A DNA stretch of 64,000 nt from Clostridia bacterium (GCA_017410065.1 JAFQRL010000039.1:1-64000); one strand, 5' to 3'. Counted from the stretch's first letter, positions 42,168 to 50,661 are shown. Numbers and translations are program-made. The notes: a model not told the origin generated them from the sequence alone.

Positions 42168-43107
42168 TGAATTTGATCTCGGGTTGGATAGAAAGTCGTT
42201 ATCAATAAAAGCACCCAGCGCAATTAACGTATTAATGATAGTGGTCGTTCTTATCGCCGCAATCGTATCTCTGGGAGAGCTGACGTTTACTGTCAAGGGC
42301 GCGATCAATGTTACCTTGACGGTGATAGTCCTATATATAGTTGCATCGATCGTATATCCCAATTCATACAGTGCAGCGATGGCCAAGGAGAAGCTGACAC
42401 CCGAATATACTGCCGCCAAGGAAGAATATGAGAATTCGATCAGAGAGGTGGGCGCGCTCAAGATGCTTACCGAGATGCCGGACTATTGCGTCAGGTATTC
42501 CAGGGAGGAATTAAAAGCTTGCAGATCGGCGATCCTGCTTGATGAATGTATCGAATATGATACGTTCGAAAGCAAGTACCTCGGTAAGACGAAAAAAGAG
42601 CTCAGAAAAGAGAATCTTTCGTATGCGGCTGTTAAGTGCATCCGCGACGCATCCAGAGTCAAGGCGATTAATATTACTCCGGGGAATCTGTTGGGCAGCG
42701 GAGAGGAAGTAACGTTAGCCCAACGTGTCTTGAGGATCGTTGGTGCGCGTCGAAGCGTTGGGATAGAATCGCGAACCAGGCAGCGGCTCGATAACGGTAT
42801 GAATATGTTAACCAGGGCGATAACGACCATCCTTGCAGGAGCAATAGGAGTTACTGTCGTGATTGAGGAATTCTCCCTTCGGACAATAGCGGAGTGGGCA
42901 ATGAAGATGCTTCCAATTGTTATTGCTGCCCTGGGCGGGAATATAGCAGGGAAGCATAATGTATCAGGAACTCTGATCCCTCAGATGCAGAGGAAGACCA
43001 AAATTATACAAACTATGATCGGTTGGCATCAAGCGAAAGGAAAAGCCCTTCCGTTGACATCGGAAGGGGAGCAAAAGGAGCCTTCGGTGTTAAGCGAAAA
43101 TACTTGA
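42160..43107 (+). CDS. Membrane protein, last rightward prophage gene
   Basis: 315 aa, overlapping the preceding gene by 8 bp. Two hydrophobic helices near the N-terminus (about 23-40 and 46-66), a charged soluble middle (about 70-215) and two more hydrophobic segments (about 222-240 and 244-262), then a basic Gln/Lys-rich tail. No enzyme motif. No endolysin (amidase, lysozyme or peptidase motif) is visible in this or its neighbours. Confidence 0.6.
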   Translation: MDNEFDLGLDRKSLSIKAPSAINVLMIVVVLIAAIVSLGELTFTVKGAINVTLTVIVLYIVASIVYPNSYSAAMAKEKLTPEYTAAKEEYENSIREVGALKMLTEMPDYCVRYSREELKACRSAILLDECIEYDTFESKYLGKTKKELRKENLSYAAVKCIRDASRVKAINITPGNLLGSGEEVTLAQRVLRIVGARRSVGIESRTRQRLDNGMNMLTRAITTILAGAIGVTVVIEEFSLRTIAEWAMKMLPIVIAALGGNIAGKHNVSGTLIPQMQRKTKIIQTMIGWHQAKGKALPLTSEGEQKEPSVLSENT

Positions 43108-43136
43108 CAGCATTTTGACATCATTTTGACATCAAA
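43104..43136. promoter_or_regulatory. Right integrase arm-type sites (three 11-bp units)
   Basis: TTGACAGCATT, TTGACATCATT and TTGACATCAAA follow one another with an 11-bp period and match the two units at 6390-6412. It is likely bound by the integrase N-terminal domain. Confidence 0.65.
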
Positions 43137-43179
43137 ATATACACCAAAACGCACCAAAACGCGCCCTAAAAAACCAAAG

Positions 43180-43234
43180 CAAAAAAACAAAAAAAGCCTT
43201 ACGCCGTCTGACTTTTCAGACTTTGTAAGGCTTC
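43180..43234 (-). terminator. Phage-borne terminator for tRNA-Trp
   Basis: AAGCCTTAC/GTAAGGCTT with an inner GTCTGA/TCAGAC. On the minus strand it ends in a long T-run (complement of the A-tract 43180-43195). It lies just beyond the CCA end of tRNA-Trp but inside the prophage. Confidence 0.75.
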
Positions 43235-43239
43235 TTTTG

Positions 43240-43268
43240 TTTGGCAGGGGCAGAAGGACTCGAACCCA
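43240..43268. repeat. attR: 29-bp attachment core within tRNA-Trp
   Basis: Identical to 6325-6353. Here it is the functional 3' part of the intact tRNA-Trp. The phage copy restored the gene after integration. Confidence 0.93.
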
Positions 43269-43317
43269 CGACCCATGGTTTTGGAGACCAGTACTCTACC
43301 AACTGAGCTATACCCCT
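43242..43317 (-). tRNA. tRNA-Trp (anticodon CCA)
   Basis: 76 nt with encoded CCA end. Acceptor AGGGGTA pairs with TGCCCCT, discriminator G73. The D-arm TAGCTCAGTTGGTAGAG, anticodon loop with CTCCAAA (anticodon CCA) and T-arm GGGTTCGAGTCC are all standard. It serves as the attachment site of the prophage. Confidence 0.97.
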
Positions 43318-43343
43318 GTATTATTGCTTTTTGCAACATTAGA

Positions 43344-43372
43344 ATTATATCAAATAAATACGGATTTGTCAA
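43344..43372 (-). promoter_or_regulatory. tRNA-Trp promoter
   Basis: On the minus strand TTGACA (43372-43367), 17 bp and TATAAT (43349-43344), about 27 nt ahead of the tRNA 5' end. Both hexamers are perfect. Confidence 0.88.
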
Positions 43373-43480
43373 GGGGTTTTAAAAGAAATGTTCCATAATA
43401 TTTGATAATTATTATAAAAAACGAGAAATGTCGGGAAACGTAGCAACAATACAATTAAAAAAATGTAATCAATAATTGAA

Positions 43481-43520
43481 GAGGCAGCCTTAAATGCGAA
43501 ATTTGAGACCGCCTCTCTGT
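43481..43520 (-). terminator. Weak hairpin after the aldolase gene
   Basis: AGAGGC and GCCTCT pair across about 24 nt downstream of the leftward operon. The T-tract is poor, so termination is uncertain. Confidence 0.4.
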
Positions 43521-43538
43521 TTTTATTGCCGCTGAAAA

Positions 43539-44603
43539 TTAGTCAGCGAGCCACTTTTCAAGATTCTCGGCGATGAAGGCATCGTCGTTGAGGTGAGGAT
43601 AGGCCTTGTAGATCCTGTCGATCTCCTCGTTCTGACCCTCGGACATCTTCTCGTCGGGGTTAAGGCACCAGATACCCTTGAAGAGACCCTGACGGCGAAG
43701 CACCTCGTGAAGACCTGCAATGCAGCCCTTGAAGCCATTTGCGGTATCGAAGAATGCTGCGTTGGTGTCTGTTACCTCGTTTGCAAGCTGCATCATCTCG
43801 TAGGGCACGGAGTCCATCTCGCGGACAGCCTTGCACTTCTCAAAGAGCTCAACAGCCTTCTTTGTCCAAACAGACCAATGACCGAGCAGACCGCCGATAA
43901 AGCTCTTCTCGTAGGTCTTGCCGTCAACGGTGAACTTATACTTGGAGATAAGATCGAGAACGATGTTATCGTCGTTACCTGTGTAGAGGGTGATCTCGTC
44001 GGCACGTCTGGAAAGAGCCGCTGCGCGAACAACGTCAAAGGAATAATATCTATTGAAGGGAGCCGCCTTGATAGCAACAACGTTGTCTATATCGCAGATC
44101 CTGGTCCAATAATCGTAGGTGAAATGTCTGCCGCCAACAGCTGTCTGAAGATAGAAGCCGATAACGGGCATAACAGCCGCAACCGCCTTTGTGCGCTCAA
44201 CCATCTCGTCCTCGGAGAGGTGATTAAGTCCGCCGGGGGAGAGAAGAACTGCATCGTAGCCGAGGCTCTTTGCAAGCTCCGCCTCGCGAACAGCCTGCTC
44301 CTTGGGACCGCAAACGCCCGCAACCATAACGATAACCTCGCCTGTGCGCGCTTCAAACTTATCTGCCTCCTCCTTTGCCAGCTTGAGAACAGGCTCAAGA
44401 AGGTTGTATTTGGGATCGCGGATCTCAAACTGTGTGGTGTGGACAGCAACTGCAAGTCCGCCAACTCCCGCATCAAGATAATATCTCACAACCGCTCTCT
44501 GACGCTTCTGGTCAAACTTGCGGTTCTCGTCAAGGGCGAGAGGATTCGCGGGAATAACTGTGCCCTCGTGGAGCTTCTTAAGTGCTAATTCGTGTCTTGT
44601 CAT
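43539..44603 (-). CDS. Dihydrodipicolinate synthase-family aldolase/lyase
   Basis: 354 aa. A TIM-barrel class I aldolase of the DapA/NanA family, with Schiff-base Lys180 in VVAIKAAPFN, Tyr152 in GFYLQTAVGG and the LSPGGLNHLSEDEM segment. It is longer than DapA (about 290 aa) and lacks the usual GTTGE start, so a catabolic 2-oxo-acid aldolase is likelier than lysine synthesis. It is the last gene of the M20-SDR-aldolase operon, starting 2 bp after the SDR gene's stop. Exact substrate unknown. Confidence 0.85.
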   Translation of the reverse strand: MTRHELALKKLHEGTVIPANPLALDENRKFDQKRQRAVVRYYLDAGVGGLAVAVHTTQFEIRDPKYNLLEPVLKLAKEEADKFEARTGEVIVMVAGVCGPKEQAVREAELAKSLGYDAVLLSPGGLNHLSEDEMVERTKAVAAVMPVIGFYLQTAVGGRHFTYDYWTRICDIDNVVAIKAAPFNRYYSFDVVRAAALSRRADEITLYTGNDDNIVLDLISKYKFTVDGKTYEKSFIGGLLGHWSVWTKKAVELFEKCKAVREMDSVPYEMMQLANEVTDTNAAFFDTANGFKGCIAGLHEVLRRQGLFKGIWCLNPDEKMSEGQNEEIDRIYKAYPHLNDDAFIAENLEKWLAD

Positions 44604-44605
44604 AA

Positions 44606-45625
44606 TTAATAAGTACCCTTTCTTTCTTCGAAGTGAGTGGGCTTGTCAAGCGTTCTGCCGCCTGCAAGTATATATTCTGCCTGCCATCTGATAAGTGTGT
44701 TTGCGCAAACGTCGGGATAACCGAACATCTCCATTGCAAGAGAGGAATCGTTGAGGAATGCGGTGTTGCCCTCCTCGCCTGCGAAAATAGGCTCCTTGCC
44801 AAGATACTTGCCAAGCTGAATAGCCGCCTTCTTGATGGAAACGGTCTCGGGACCCGTAACGTTTACAGTCCTCATAGGAGACTCCGCGTGAAGAAGACCC
44901 CTGATAGCGATCTCGTTTGCAGTGCCCTGCCAGATGAAGTTGAAGCAGGGAGTAGCAAGCTCAATGGGGGTGCCGTCGATGATCTTCTTTGCGCAGTCAA
45001 AGAGCACGCCGTAGCGAAGATCAACGGCAAAGTTAAGCCTGTAATTAAACACCTTCGTGCCGTACTGATGAGAAGCATACTCAAAGGCGCGCTCTCTTGC
45101 AAGCACGCTCATAGGATACTCGCCCGAGGGAGCAACCTTGTCCTCCTCCGTGCAGCCGCCGTGAGAAAGGGGCACGATGGGGTAAATATTACCCGACGAG
45201 AATACAACGATATTAGATTTTCTGAACTTATAAGCAACGAATGCGGGAAGGGTGGAGTTCATAGCCCAGGTAAGATACTCTGTGCCGCCGTCCGTTCCGA
45301 ACTTTCTGCCTGCCATAAAGATCACGTTCTCAACCTCGGGAAGAGAATTGAGGCTTTCCTGGTCGAGAAGGTCTGCGCTGATGGTCTCAACGCCGTTTGA
45401 ATGGAGAAGATCGAGAGCGATCTTGTCGCTGAAGCGAGAAACCGCAATAACCCTCTTTTCAATTCCTGCCGCCTTGATAGCATTCTTTGCAAGTATGCAA
45501 AGAGTGGGACCCATCTTTCCGCCCGCACCAAGCACCATAATGTCGCCCTTGATCTTTGCAATGTCGGCGATCAGCTTTTGCGTGGGAGTGGTAAGCAATT
45601 CGTTAAGCTTTTCTTCTGTCCACAT
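44606..45625 (-). CDS. NAD-dependent epimerase/dehydratase (extended SDR)
   Basis: 339 aa, ATG after AGGAGACAAAACT. The Rossmann motif is GAGGKMG (about 33-39), with FSSGNIY as the Ser/Thr region. The active-site Tyr sits in GEYPMSVLARERAFEY, where the usual Tyr-x3-Lys Lys is replaced by Val. Catalysis may therefore be altered, or another residue serves. Sugar or sugar-acid dehydrogenase/epimerase activity is likely. It starts the two-gene unit ending with the DHDPS-like gene. Confidence 0.83.
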   Translation of the reverse strand: MWTEEKLNELLTTPTQKLIADIAKIKGDIMVLGAGGKMGPTLCILAKNAIKAAGIEKRVIAVSRFSDKIALDLLHSNGVETISADLLDQESLNSLPEVENVIFMAGRKFGTDGGTEYLTWAMNSTLPAFVAYKFRKSNIVVFSSGNIYPIVPLSHGGCTEEDKVAPSGEYPMSVLARERAFEYASHQYGTKVFNYRLNFAVDLRYGVLFDCAKKIIDGTPIELATPCFNFIWQGTANEIAIRGLLHAESPMRTVNVTGPETVSIKKAAIQLGKYLGKEPIFAGEEGNTAFLNDSSLAMEMFGYPDVCANTLIRWQAEYILAGGRTLDKPTHFEERKGTY

Positions 45626-45755
45626 AGTTTTGTCTCCTGTGTTTTGTATATTTTTTTATTAAAATCCTATTAAAATCCGATTCTCGTTTGGGCATAGCCC
45701 ATACACCAAGCGCGATTTCCGCATCACCGCGCCGCACCTTGGATATGCGATGCCG

Positions 45756-47033
45756 TCAAAAAGCGAGATATTCTTCCTTCGTCATCTTGGGCACAAAGCT
45801 TTCTTTGATCTTAAGAGCACCCTCTGCTTTGTCGCAAAGCAGATCGATAACCGTCATCGCCATAAGCTTTGCGGGCTCAATGTAAGCGCGGACCTTGTCT
45901 GCCACGGAGAATTCCACCGCGTGAAGATTTCCAACAAAGCCGCCCATCGTGGGCTGAAGGATGGGCATAATGTGCCCAAGGTCTCCGATATCCGTAGAGC
46001 CTGTCATATCCACGCCGTGAACCACCTTAACACCAAGCCCCAACGCATTCGCCTCAAATAGCTCTGTCAGTCCTTCGGACTGAATAAGGGGCAGATAGCC
46101 CTTGTAGTTGGTGATCTCGCATTTTGCGCCGATCGCCATACACGCACCCTCAATAGCTCTGTCGACCTTCGCCGATGCGTCCTTGATAGCCTCGGAGGTG
46201 GCACCGCGAACGTAGGTCTCCATAGTGACGAGAGCCGGCACGACGTTCACAAGCTCGCCGCCGTTTGTGATAATGGGATGGACTCTGATCTTATCCTCGT
46301 CGCGGAAGGTCTCGCGCTGGGCGTGAATACACATCATTGCCGCCATCGCCGCATTGAGCGCGTTTATTCCCTCGTGAGGAGCACCGCCTGCGTGAGCCGC
46401 CTTGCCGATGAAATTCACAGTCTTTGCCACAAAGCCTATACCGCCGCCGCCAACGTATGCCGCACTCTCGGGAGAGTTGCCCTGGGCGTGCACCATCATT
46501 GCCATATCAATATCGTCAAATTCGCCAAGCCTTATAAGCTCCTGCTTGCCGCCGAAAAATTCAAGATCGCCTCTCTCGCGAAGCTTGGAGCGATAGCCGA
46601 TCTCCACAAACTCCTCCGCGGGCACCGCAAAGAAGCAAACGTCTCCGTCAAGCTCGGGAGCAACCGCCGAAAGCCCCATAGCACAGCCAAGCATTGCGGC
46701 TATCTGCGCATTGTGTCCGCAGGCGTGAGCCGCACCCGAAACAGGGTCTGCCGTGGGATGAGTGGAGCAGGTGACGGCATCCATCTCTCCGATGACCGCA
46801 ACTCTTGCAAGATGCTCGCGTCCTGCAAGATTACCCTTAACGCCTGTGACGGCAAGACCGTCGCGGTAGGGAATACCAAGGGACGAAAGCTCCTCCTTAA
46901 CAAGTGCCGAGGTGTCAAACTCTCGGTAGCCCATCTCGGGGTGAGCAAGTATTTTTTCGCCTATGGCGAAGATCTTCTCCGCCTGCTCGTCTATTCTCTT
47001 GCAAGCAAGCTCCTTTAATTCCTGTCTGTTCAT
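45756..47033 (-). CDS. M20-family amidohydrolase/peptidase
   Basis: 425 aa, ATG after GAGGAGATAAG. Metal-binding M20 features: GEMDAVTCSTHPTADPVSGAAHACGHN (D, H) and the general-base Glu in VPAEEFVEIG. The lid domain lies about 190-310 (GGGGIGFVAKTVNFIGKAAHAGGAPHEGINA). Similar to amidohydrolase/aminoacylase M20D enzymes that hydrolyse N-acyl or dipeptide bonds. A probable TetR operator lies 104 bp upstream. It is co-directional with the SDR and aldolase genes, 130 bp ahead of them. Confidence 0.9.
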   Translation of the reverse strand: MNRQELKELACKRIDEQAEKIFAIGEKILAHPEMGYREFDTSALVKEELSSLGIPYRDGLAVTGVKGNLAGREHLARVAVIGEMDAVTCSTHPTADPVSGAAHACGHNAQIAAMLGCAMGLSAVAPELDGDVCFFAVPAEEFVEIGYRSKLRERGDLEFFGGKQELIRLGEFDDIDMAMMVHAQGNSPESAAYVGGGGIGFVAKTVNFIGKAAHAGGAPHEGINALNAAMAAMMCIHAQRETFRDEDKIRVHPIITNGGELVNVVPALVTMETYVRGATSEAIKDASAKVDRAIEGACMAIGAKCEITNYKGYLPLIQSEGLTELFEANALGLGVKVVHGVDMTGSTDIGDLGHIMPILQPTMGGFVGNLHAVEFSVADKVRAYIEPAKLMAMTVIDLLCDKAEGALKIKESFVPKMTKEEYLAF

Positions 47034-47136
47034 CTTATCTCCTCAAATCAATTATCTCTCAACGTCGTCAACATCTTCGCGCTTATTCTTACACGAAAAG
47101 TCCTTCGCTTGTCGGGTAAAAGTAGGTGCCAAGAAA

Positions 47137-47152
47137 GTAACCGTTTGGTTAT
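47137..47152. promoter_or_regulatory. TetR-type operator A upstream of the M20 operon
   Basis: GTAACCGTTTGGTTAT, matching the 16-bp element at 47951-47966 as GTAAC(C/T)-N4-(G/A)GTTAT. It lies between the M20 gene and tetR. Confidence 0.65.
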
Positions 47153-47173
47153 TTTTGCTTCAAAATCAAGTAC

Positions 47174-47797
47174 CTATGCTTCTAGGTACTTGACGATCAT
47201 ATCCGAGATAAATTCCGAGCGGCGAAGAACGTCCTCGCGGCTGGTGAGGTTTCTGTCCATCAGGGCAGACATAGTGTGTGCATTCGAGAAATACGCAAAG
47301 GCAAAGCTCATAACCGAAAGCACGATCTGGTGCTCATCAACACTCTCGCGAACAGTGCCAAGCTTCTTTCCAAGGCGTATCTTCTGCCTTATGTATTCAA
47401 AGGTCGGCTCCTTCAGCTTAACAAGCTCATCCTTCGGGATAGACACCGCGCGGTTAAGATTTTCCCACATAAGAAGCCTTATAAATTTTGGGTTTTCCAA
47501 AAGGAAATCAAAGGTCATATTCACAAAGCCCTTGATAGCATCGATGGGGTCCTCGTCCTCCACCATACATTCCCGCTCGCGGGCGGCGATCCACTCATAC
47601 GCTATAAGCAGCACCTTGGCATAAAGCTTTTCCTTGCTTTCAAAGTGCGCGTAGAGCATTCGCTTGTTAATACCCGAGGCCTCGGCAATGGCATCAACTC
47701 TCGCGCCGTAAAAGCCTTTTTCGGCAAATTCGTCAACGGCGGCTTCGAGGATCCTTTCCTTGGTGAGCTCGGATTTTTCGTATTGTCTAAGCTTCAT
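47174..47797 (-). CDS. TetR/AcrR-family transcriptional regulator
   Basis: The start is the ATG after GAGGAAAA, 4 codons inside the longest frame, giving 207 aa. The N-terminal HTH is clear (ERILEAAVDEFAEKGFYGARVDAIAEASGINKRMLYAHFESKEKLYAKVL, in parts: AVDEFAEKGFYGARVDAIAE, KRMLYAHFESKEKLYA). The C-terminal ligand domain is all-helical. It is divergent from the Gfo/Idh gene and followed by the leftward M20 operon, each preceded by a matching 16-bp operator. Confidence 0.93.
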   Translation of the reverse strand: MKLRQYEKSELTKERILEAAVDEFAEKGFYGARVDAIAEASGINKRMLYAHFESKEKLYAKVLLIAYEWIAARERECMVEDEDPIDAIKGFVNMTFDFLLENPKFIRLLMWENLNRAVSIPKDELVKLKEPTFEYIRQKIRLGKKLGTVRESVDEHQIVLSVMSFAFAYFSNAHTMSALMDRNLTSREDVLRRSEFISDMIVKYLEA

Positions 47798-47915
47798 TTT
47801 TCCTCGCACAAAAAATTATATCATTATAATTGTATCACAACGCGCGCACTTTGTCAAGTATTATTTATTTTTTAAAATTATTTAATTGGACAGGGAGAAT
47901 ATTTTTCGCCCTGTA

Positions 47916-47944
47916 TTGACAAGCCGAATAAAAGGTTGTATAAT
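47916..47944 (+). promoter_or_regulatory. Promoter of the Gfo/Idh/MocA gene
   Basis: TTGACA (47916-47921), 17 bp and TATAAT (47939-47944), with the TetR-type operator directly at the transcription start. Confidence 0.85.
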
Positions 47945-47950
47945 AAAGGA

Positions 47951-47966
47951 GTAACTAAACAGTTAT
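47951..47966. promoter_or_regulatory. TetR-type operator B at the +1 of the oxidoreductase gene
   Basis: GTAACTAAACAGTTAT, 5-7 nt after the -10. A second, weaker dyad TTATAACAGCTATAA follows (47963-47977). Confidence 0.7.
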
Positions 47967-48002
47967 AACAGCTATAAATTTGACCCCGAAAGGAAAACTA
48001 CT

Positions 48003-48953
48003 ATGCTTAAAATTGCAATTGTCGGAACAGGTGCCATAGCTTCAAATCATATCAAGGCGATAGAGGCAAACGATAAGCTCAAGCTCGTTGCGCTTTGCGA
48101 CCTTAACGAGGAGAGAGTCAAGGCTCTTGCGGAGCAGAGGGGCGTGCCGTATTTTTTGAATTATAAGGATATCCCCGAGGCAGTTGAGTGCGATGCTGTC
48201 ATCCTCAATCTCCCTCACGGACTTCACGCATCGGCATCGATCTACTTCCTTGAAGCAGGGCTTCACGTTCTTGTTGAGAAGCCTATGGCAAACACAGTTG
48301 AGGAATGTGACGCAATGAATGAGGCGGCAGAGAAGAGCGGAAAGAAGCTCGCGATAGCTCACGTTCAGCGTTATATGGCGGTAAACCGCAAGATCAAGGA
48401 GATCATTGATAGCGGCGAGCTTGGCAGACTTTGTATGTATAACGAGCAGAGAAGTATAAATTATTTCCTCCCCAGCCGTGCCCCTTGGTTCACAAGCAAG
48501 AAAATGGCAGGCGGCGGTATCGTTATGAACTACGGTGCCCACGCATTTGACAGACTCTGCTACACCGCAAGCTGCTCACCTGTTGAGGTGATCGGTGCCT
48601 GCGATAACTTTATAAACGACAGAGACGTTGAGGGTCACGCACAGATGATGGCAAAATGCGATAACGGTGTTAGCGCCACCATCACCTTCTCCGGCTACTC
48701 TACCGTTGATTACATCATCTATTATTATTTCACGGGCGGTGCTCTCCGCGTTGTTGGAACGTCCACCGTTGAGATCAAAAAGGAAGGGGAGCGCGCGTGG
48801 TCGCCCGTTGCGGTTGATATGAGCACAGATCCCTTCATTCTTGAGCTTGAGGACTTCAGAAAATTCACAAATGATGAGCCAACCGAGATTCCCGACTACG
48901 CATATAGCCGCAGGATAATCGAGGCTATTCAAAAGGGCTACGGCGAGATCTGA
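48003..48953 (+). CDS. Gfo/Idh/MocA-family oxidoreductase
   Basis: 316 aa. NAD(P)-binding GTGAIASNHI (about 8-17) and the typical EKPMANTVEE (about 96-105) sequence. The substrate-binding C-terminal domain follows with GGGIVMNYGAHAFD. It probably oxidises a sugar, inositol or related polyol in the cytosol. Single gene with its own promoter, operator and terminator (49017-49063). Confidence 0.92.
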   Translation: MLKIAIVGTGAIASNHIKAIEANDKLKLVALCDLNEERVKALAEQRGVPYFLNYKDIPEAVECDAVILNLPHGLHASASIYFLEAGLHVLVEKPMANTVEECDAMNEAAEKSGKKLAIAHVQRYMAVNRKIKEIIDSGELGRLCMYNEQRSINYFLPSRAPWFTSKKMAGGGIVMNYGAHAFDRLCYTASCSPVEVIGACDNFINDRDVEGHAQMMAKCDNGVSATITFSGYSTVDYIIYYYFTGGALRVVGTSTVEIKKEGERAWSPVAVDMSTDPFILELEDFRKFTNDEPTEIPDYAYSRRIIEAIQKGYGEI

Positions 48954-49016
48954 CCTCATAAGCAACTCGCCCCACTTGCCCATCGCAAGGCTGTGGAAAA
49001 ATCAAATATAAACATA

Positions 49017-49063
49017 AAAAACACCCGATAATGTAATGCACTATTTACAAAATCGGGTGTTTT
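49017..49063 (+). terminator. Terminator after the Gfo/Idh/MocA gene
   Basis: AAACACCCGAT pairs with ATCGGGTGTTT and a T-run follows. It also has an A-run on the left that could serve the convergent GNAT gene. Confidence 0.8.
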
Positions 49064-49130
49064 GTTATATATTCAAGGTTATATATTCAAAAAAGAAATA
49101 ATTTTTAAAAATTCAAAAAATGAAGGAAAT

Positions 49131-49613
49131 TCAAATTTTTTGGAAAGCAATTCTCGGTGCTCCGTCGGGAAGATGTATCACTCCGCAATACTTGAAGCCT
49201 GCCTTTGAAAGAGCCCTTTGCATCGGAAGATTATTCTCGTGGGTGTCTATCCTTAAATTGGGGTGAGCCTTGAACATTTCGTCAAAAATAAAGCCGATTA
49301 TCCCTCGCCCCTGATACTTAACTGCGATCCTGTGTATCACTCCGTATTTTTCGTCGGAGAGCCATTTTCCGTCGTATATAATTGAGTATGTGGGGTCGGC
49401 GCCTATTCTATAAAAGAAGGTCGCTATGACCTCGCCGCCTTCCTCGCAAACAAAGCTTGTTCCGTCCGCGATACCCTCCATTACGTCATTGCCCGAGGGG
49501 TAAGCCAAGTTCCATTGGTCGGGATTTCCGTTTGAGTGCATAAACTCCTTTGCGGCTCTGTATATTTCGTCGCAGGCGGGAACGTCCGCCTCTGTTGCAG
49601 GTCTTATCAGCAT
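49131..49613 (-). CDS. GNAT-family N-acetyltransferase
   Basis: 160 aa, ATG after GAAGGAGAGCACA. The acetyl-CoA motif is VKYQGRGIIGFIFDEM (Q-x-x-G-x-G/I type, with QGRG), with the central beta strands around GEVIATFFYRIG and the terminal ...NLPMQRALSKAGFKYCGVIHL block. The substrate is unknown; the family acetylates amines on proteins, antibiotics or metabolites. Confidence 0.9.
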   Translation of the reverse strand: MLIRPATEADVPACDEIYRAAKEFMHSNGNPDQWNLAYPSGNDVMEGIADGTSFVCEEGGEVIATFFYRIGADPTYSIIYDGKWLSDEKYGVIHRIAVKYQGRGIIGFIFDEMFKAHPNLRIDTHENNLPMQRALSKAGFKYCGVIHLPDGAPRIAFQKI

Positions 49614-49763
49614 TGTGCTCTCCTTCGCTTATAAATATCAACAGAGATATAATACATAAATCTAATATCTTTGTCAAGTCATAAGGCTAAATTTTTTATA
49701 ACTATTTACATTTAATTTCAAATGTGGTAAAATATCAATTGAAAAAAGAAAGGAGTGCTCGCC

Positions 49764-50600
49764 GTGAAAAAGCCTTATTCAAGAGTTTATTTTGAGATCA
49801 CGAATATTTGCAACAAAGCTTGCAGCTTTTGCCACGGCACGCGCCGCCCGAAAAGAAGGGTGTCCGAGGAGGAGTTTTCCGCGGTGTGCGAGTCGCTTCT
49901 GCCTCTCACCGATTATATGTATTTTCACGTTATGGGCGAGCCTCTGACCCACCCAAGCCTGCCGTCCTTTATATCTCACGCTACCTCCCTTGGCTTTAAG
50001 TGCGCGATAACGACAAACGGCACCCTTTTGCCCGAGCGCGGAGAGGAGATTATCTCCTCGGGGGTATATAAGGTTAATATTTCGGTCCATAGCTTTGAGG
50101 AGGGGAGCGAGGAGGGCTTTGAGAAATATCTTTCGGGGATAATCGATTTTGCAGACCGCGCATCAAATAAAGGGGTGCTCACCGTCCTGCGGCTTTGGAA
50201 TAAAGGGCACGACGGCGGCAGAAACGATAAAATTCTTGATGCATTGAAAGCGGGATTGGTCGGCGAATGGAGCTTTGGCGCGCGAGGCGCAAGAATACGC
50301 CATAAGCTTCACCTTGAATACGGCGACCGCTTCGCCTGGCCCGACCTTTCAGCCGAGGAGGGCGACTCCGATGTTTTCTGCTACGGACTCTCGGATCACT
50401 TCGGCATACTCTCCGACGGCTCGGTTATACCCTGTTGCCTTGATAGTGAGGGGAATATTACCCTCGGCAACATCTTCGAAGAACCGATAGAAAATATCCT
50501 TTCCTCCCCTCGCGCCGTGGCAATAAGAGAGGGCTTCAAAAAGAGATGCCCGAGCGAGGAGCTGTGCAGAAAATGCGGCTATGCCAGAAGATTTAAATAG
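49764..50600 (+). CDS. Radical SAM/SPASM-type protein
   Basis: The start is the GTG 8 nt after AAGGAG, giving 278 aa. The 4Fe-4S site is Cys16-x3-Cys20-x2-Cys23 (CNKACSFC). C-terminal SPASM-like cysteines are in PCCLDSEGN and CPSEELCRKCG. Such proteins act on peptides or as anaerobic maturases. No precursor peptide gene is seen next to it. It lies between two host terminators, so it is transcribed alone. Confidence 0.88.
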   Translation: MKKPYSRVYFEITNICNKACSFCHGTRRPKRRVSEEEFSAVCESLLPLTDYMYFHVMGEPLTHPSLPSFISHATSLGFKCAITTNGTLLPERGEEIISSGVYKVNISVHSFEEGSEEGFEKYLSGIIDFADRASNKGVLTVLRLWNKGHDGGRNDKILDALKAGLVGEWSFGARGARIRHKLHLEYGDRFAWPDLSAEEGDSDVFCYGLSDHFGILSDGSVIPCCLDSEGNITLGNIFEEPIENILSSPRAVAIREGFKKRCPSEELCRKCGYARRFK

Positions 50601-50612
50601 TTAAAAATATAT

Positions 50613-50661
50613 AAAAAACACCAAATTTGCAAACAATAATTTGCATTTTTGGTGCTTTTTG
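50613..50661 (+). terminator. Terminator after the radical SAM gene
   Basis: CACCAAA...TGCAAA pairs with TTTGCA...TTTGGTG, with A-run and T-run on either side. It could act in both directions. Confidence 0.8.

Noticed and set aside
43593..44588. Rightward 331-codon frame over the aldolase gene
   Set aside because: Antisense shadow; the leftward frame has the Schiff-base Lys motif and a clear operon context.
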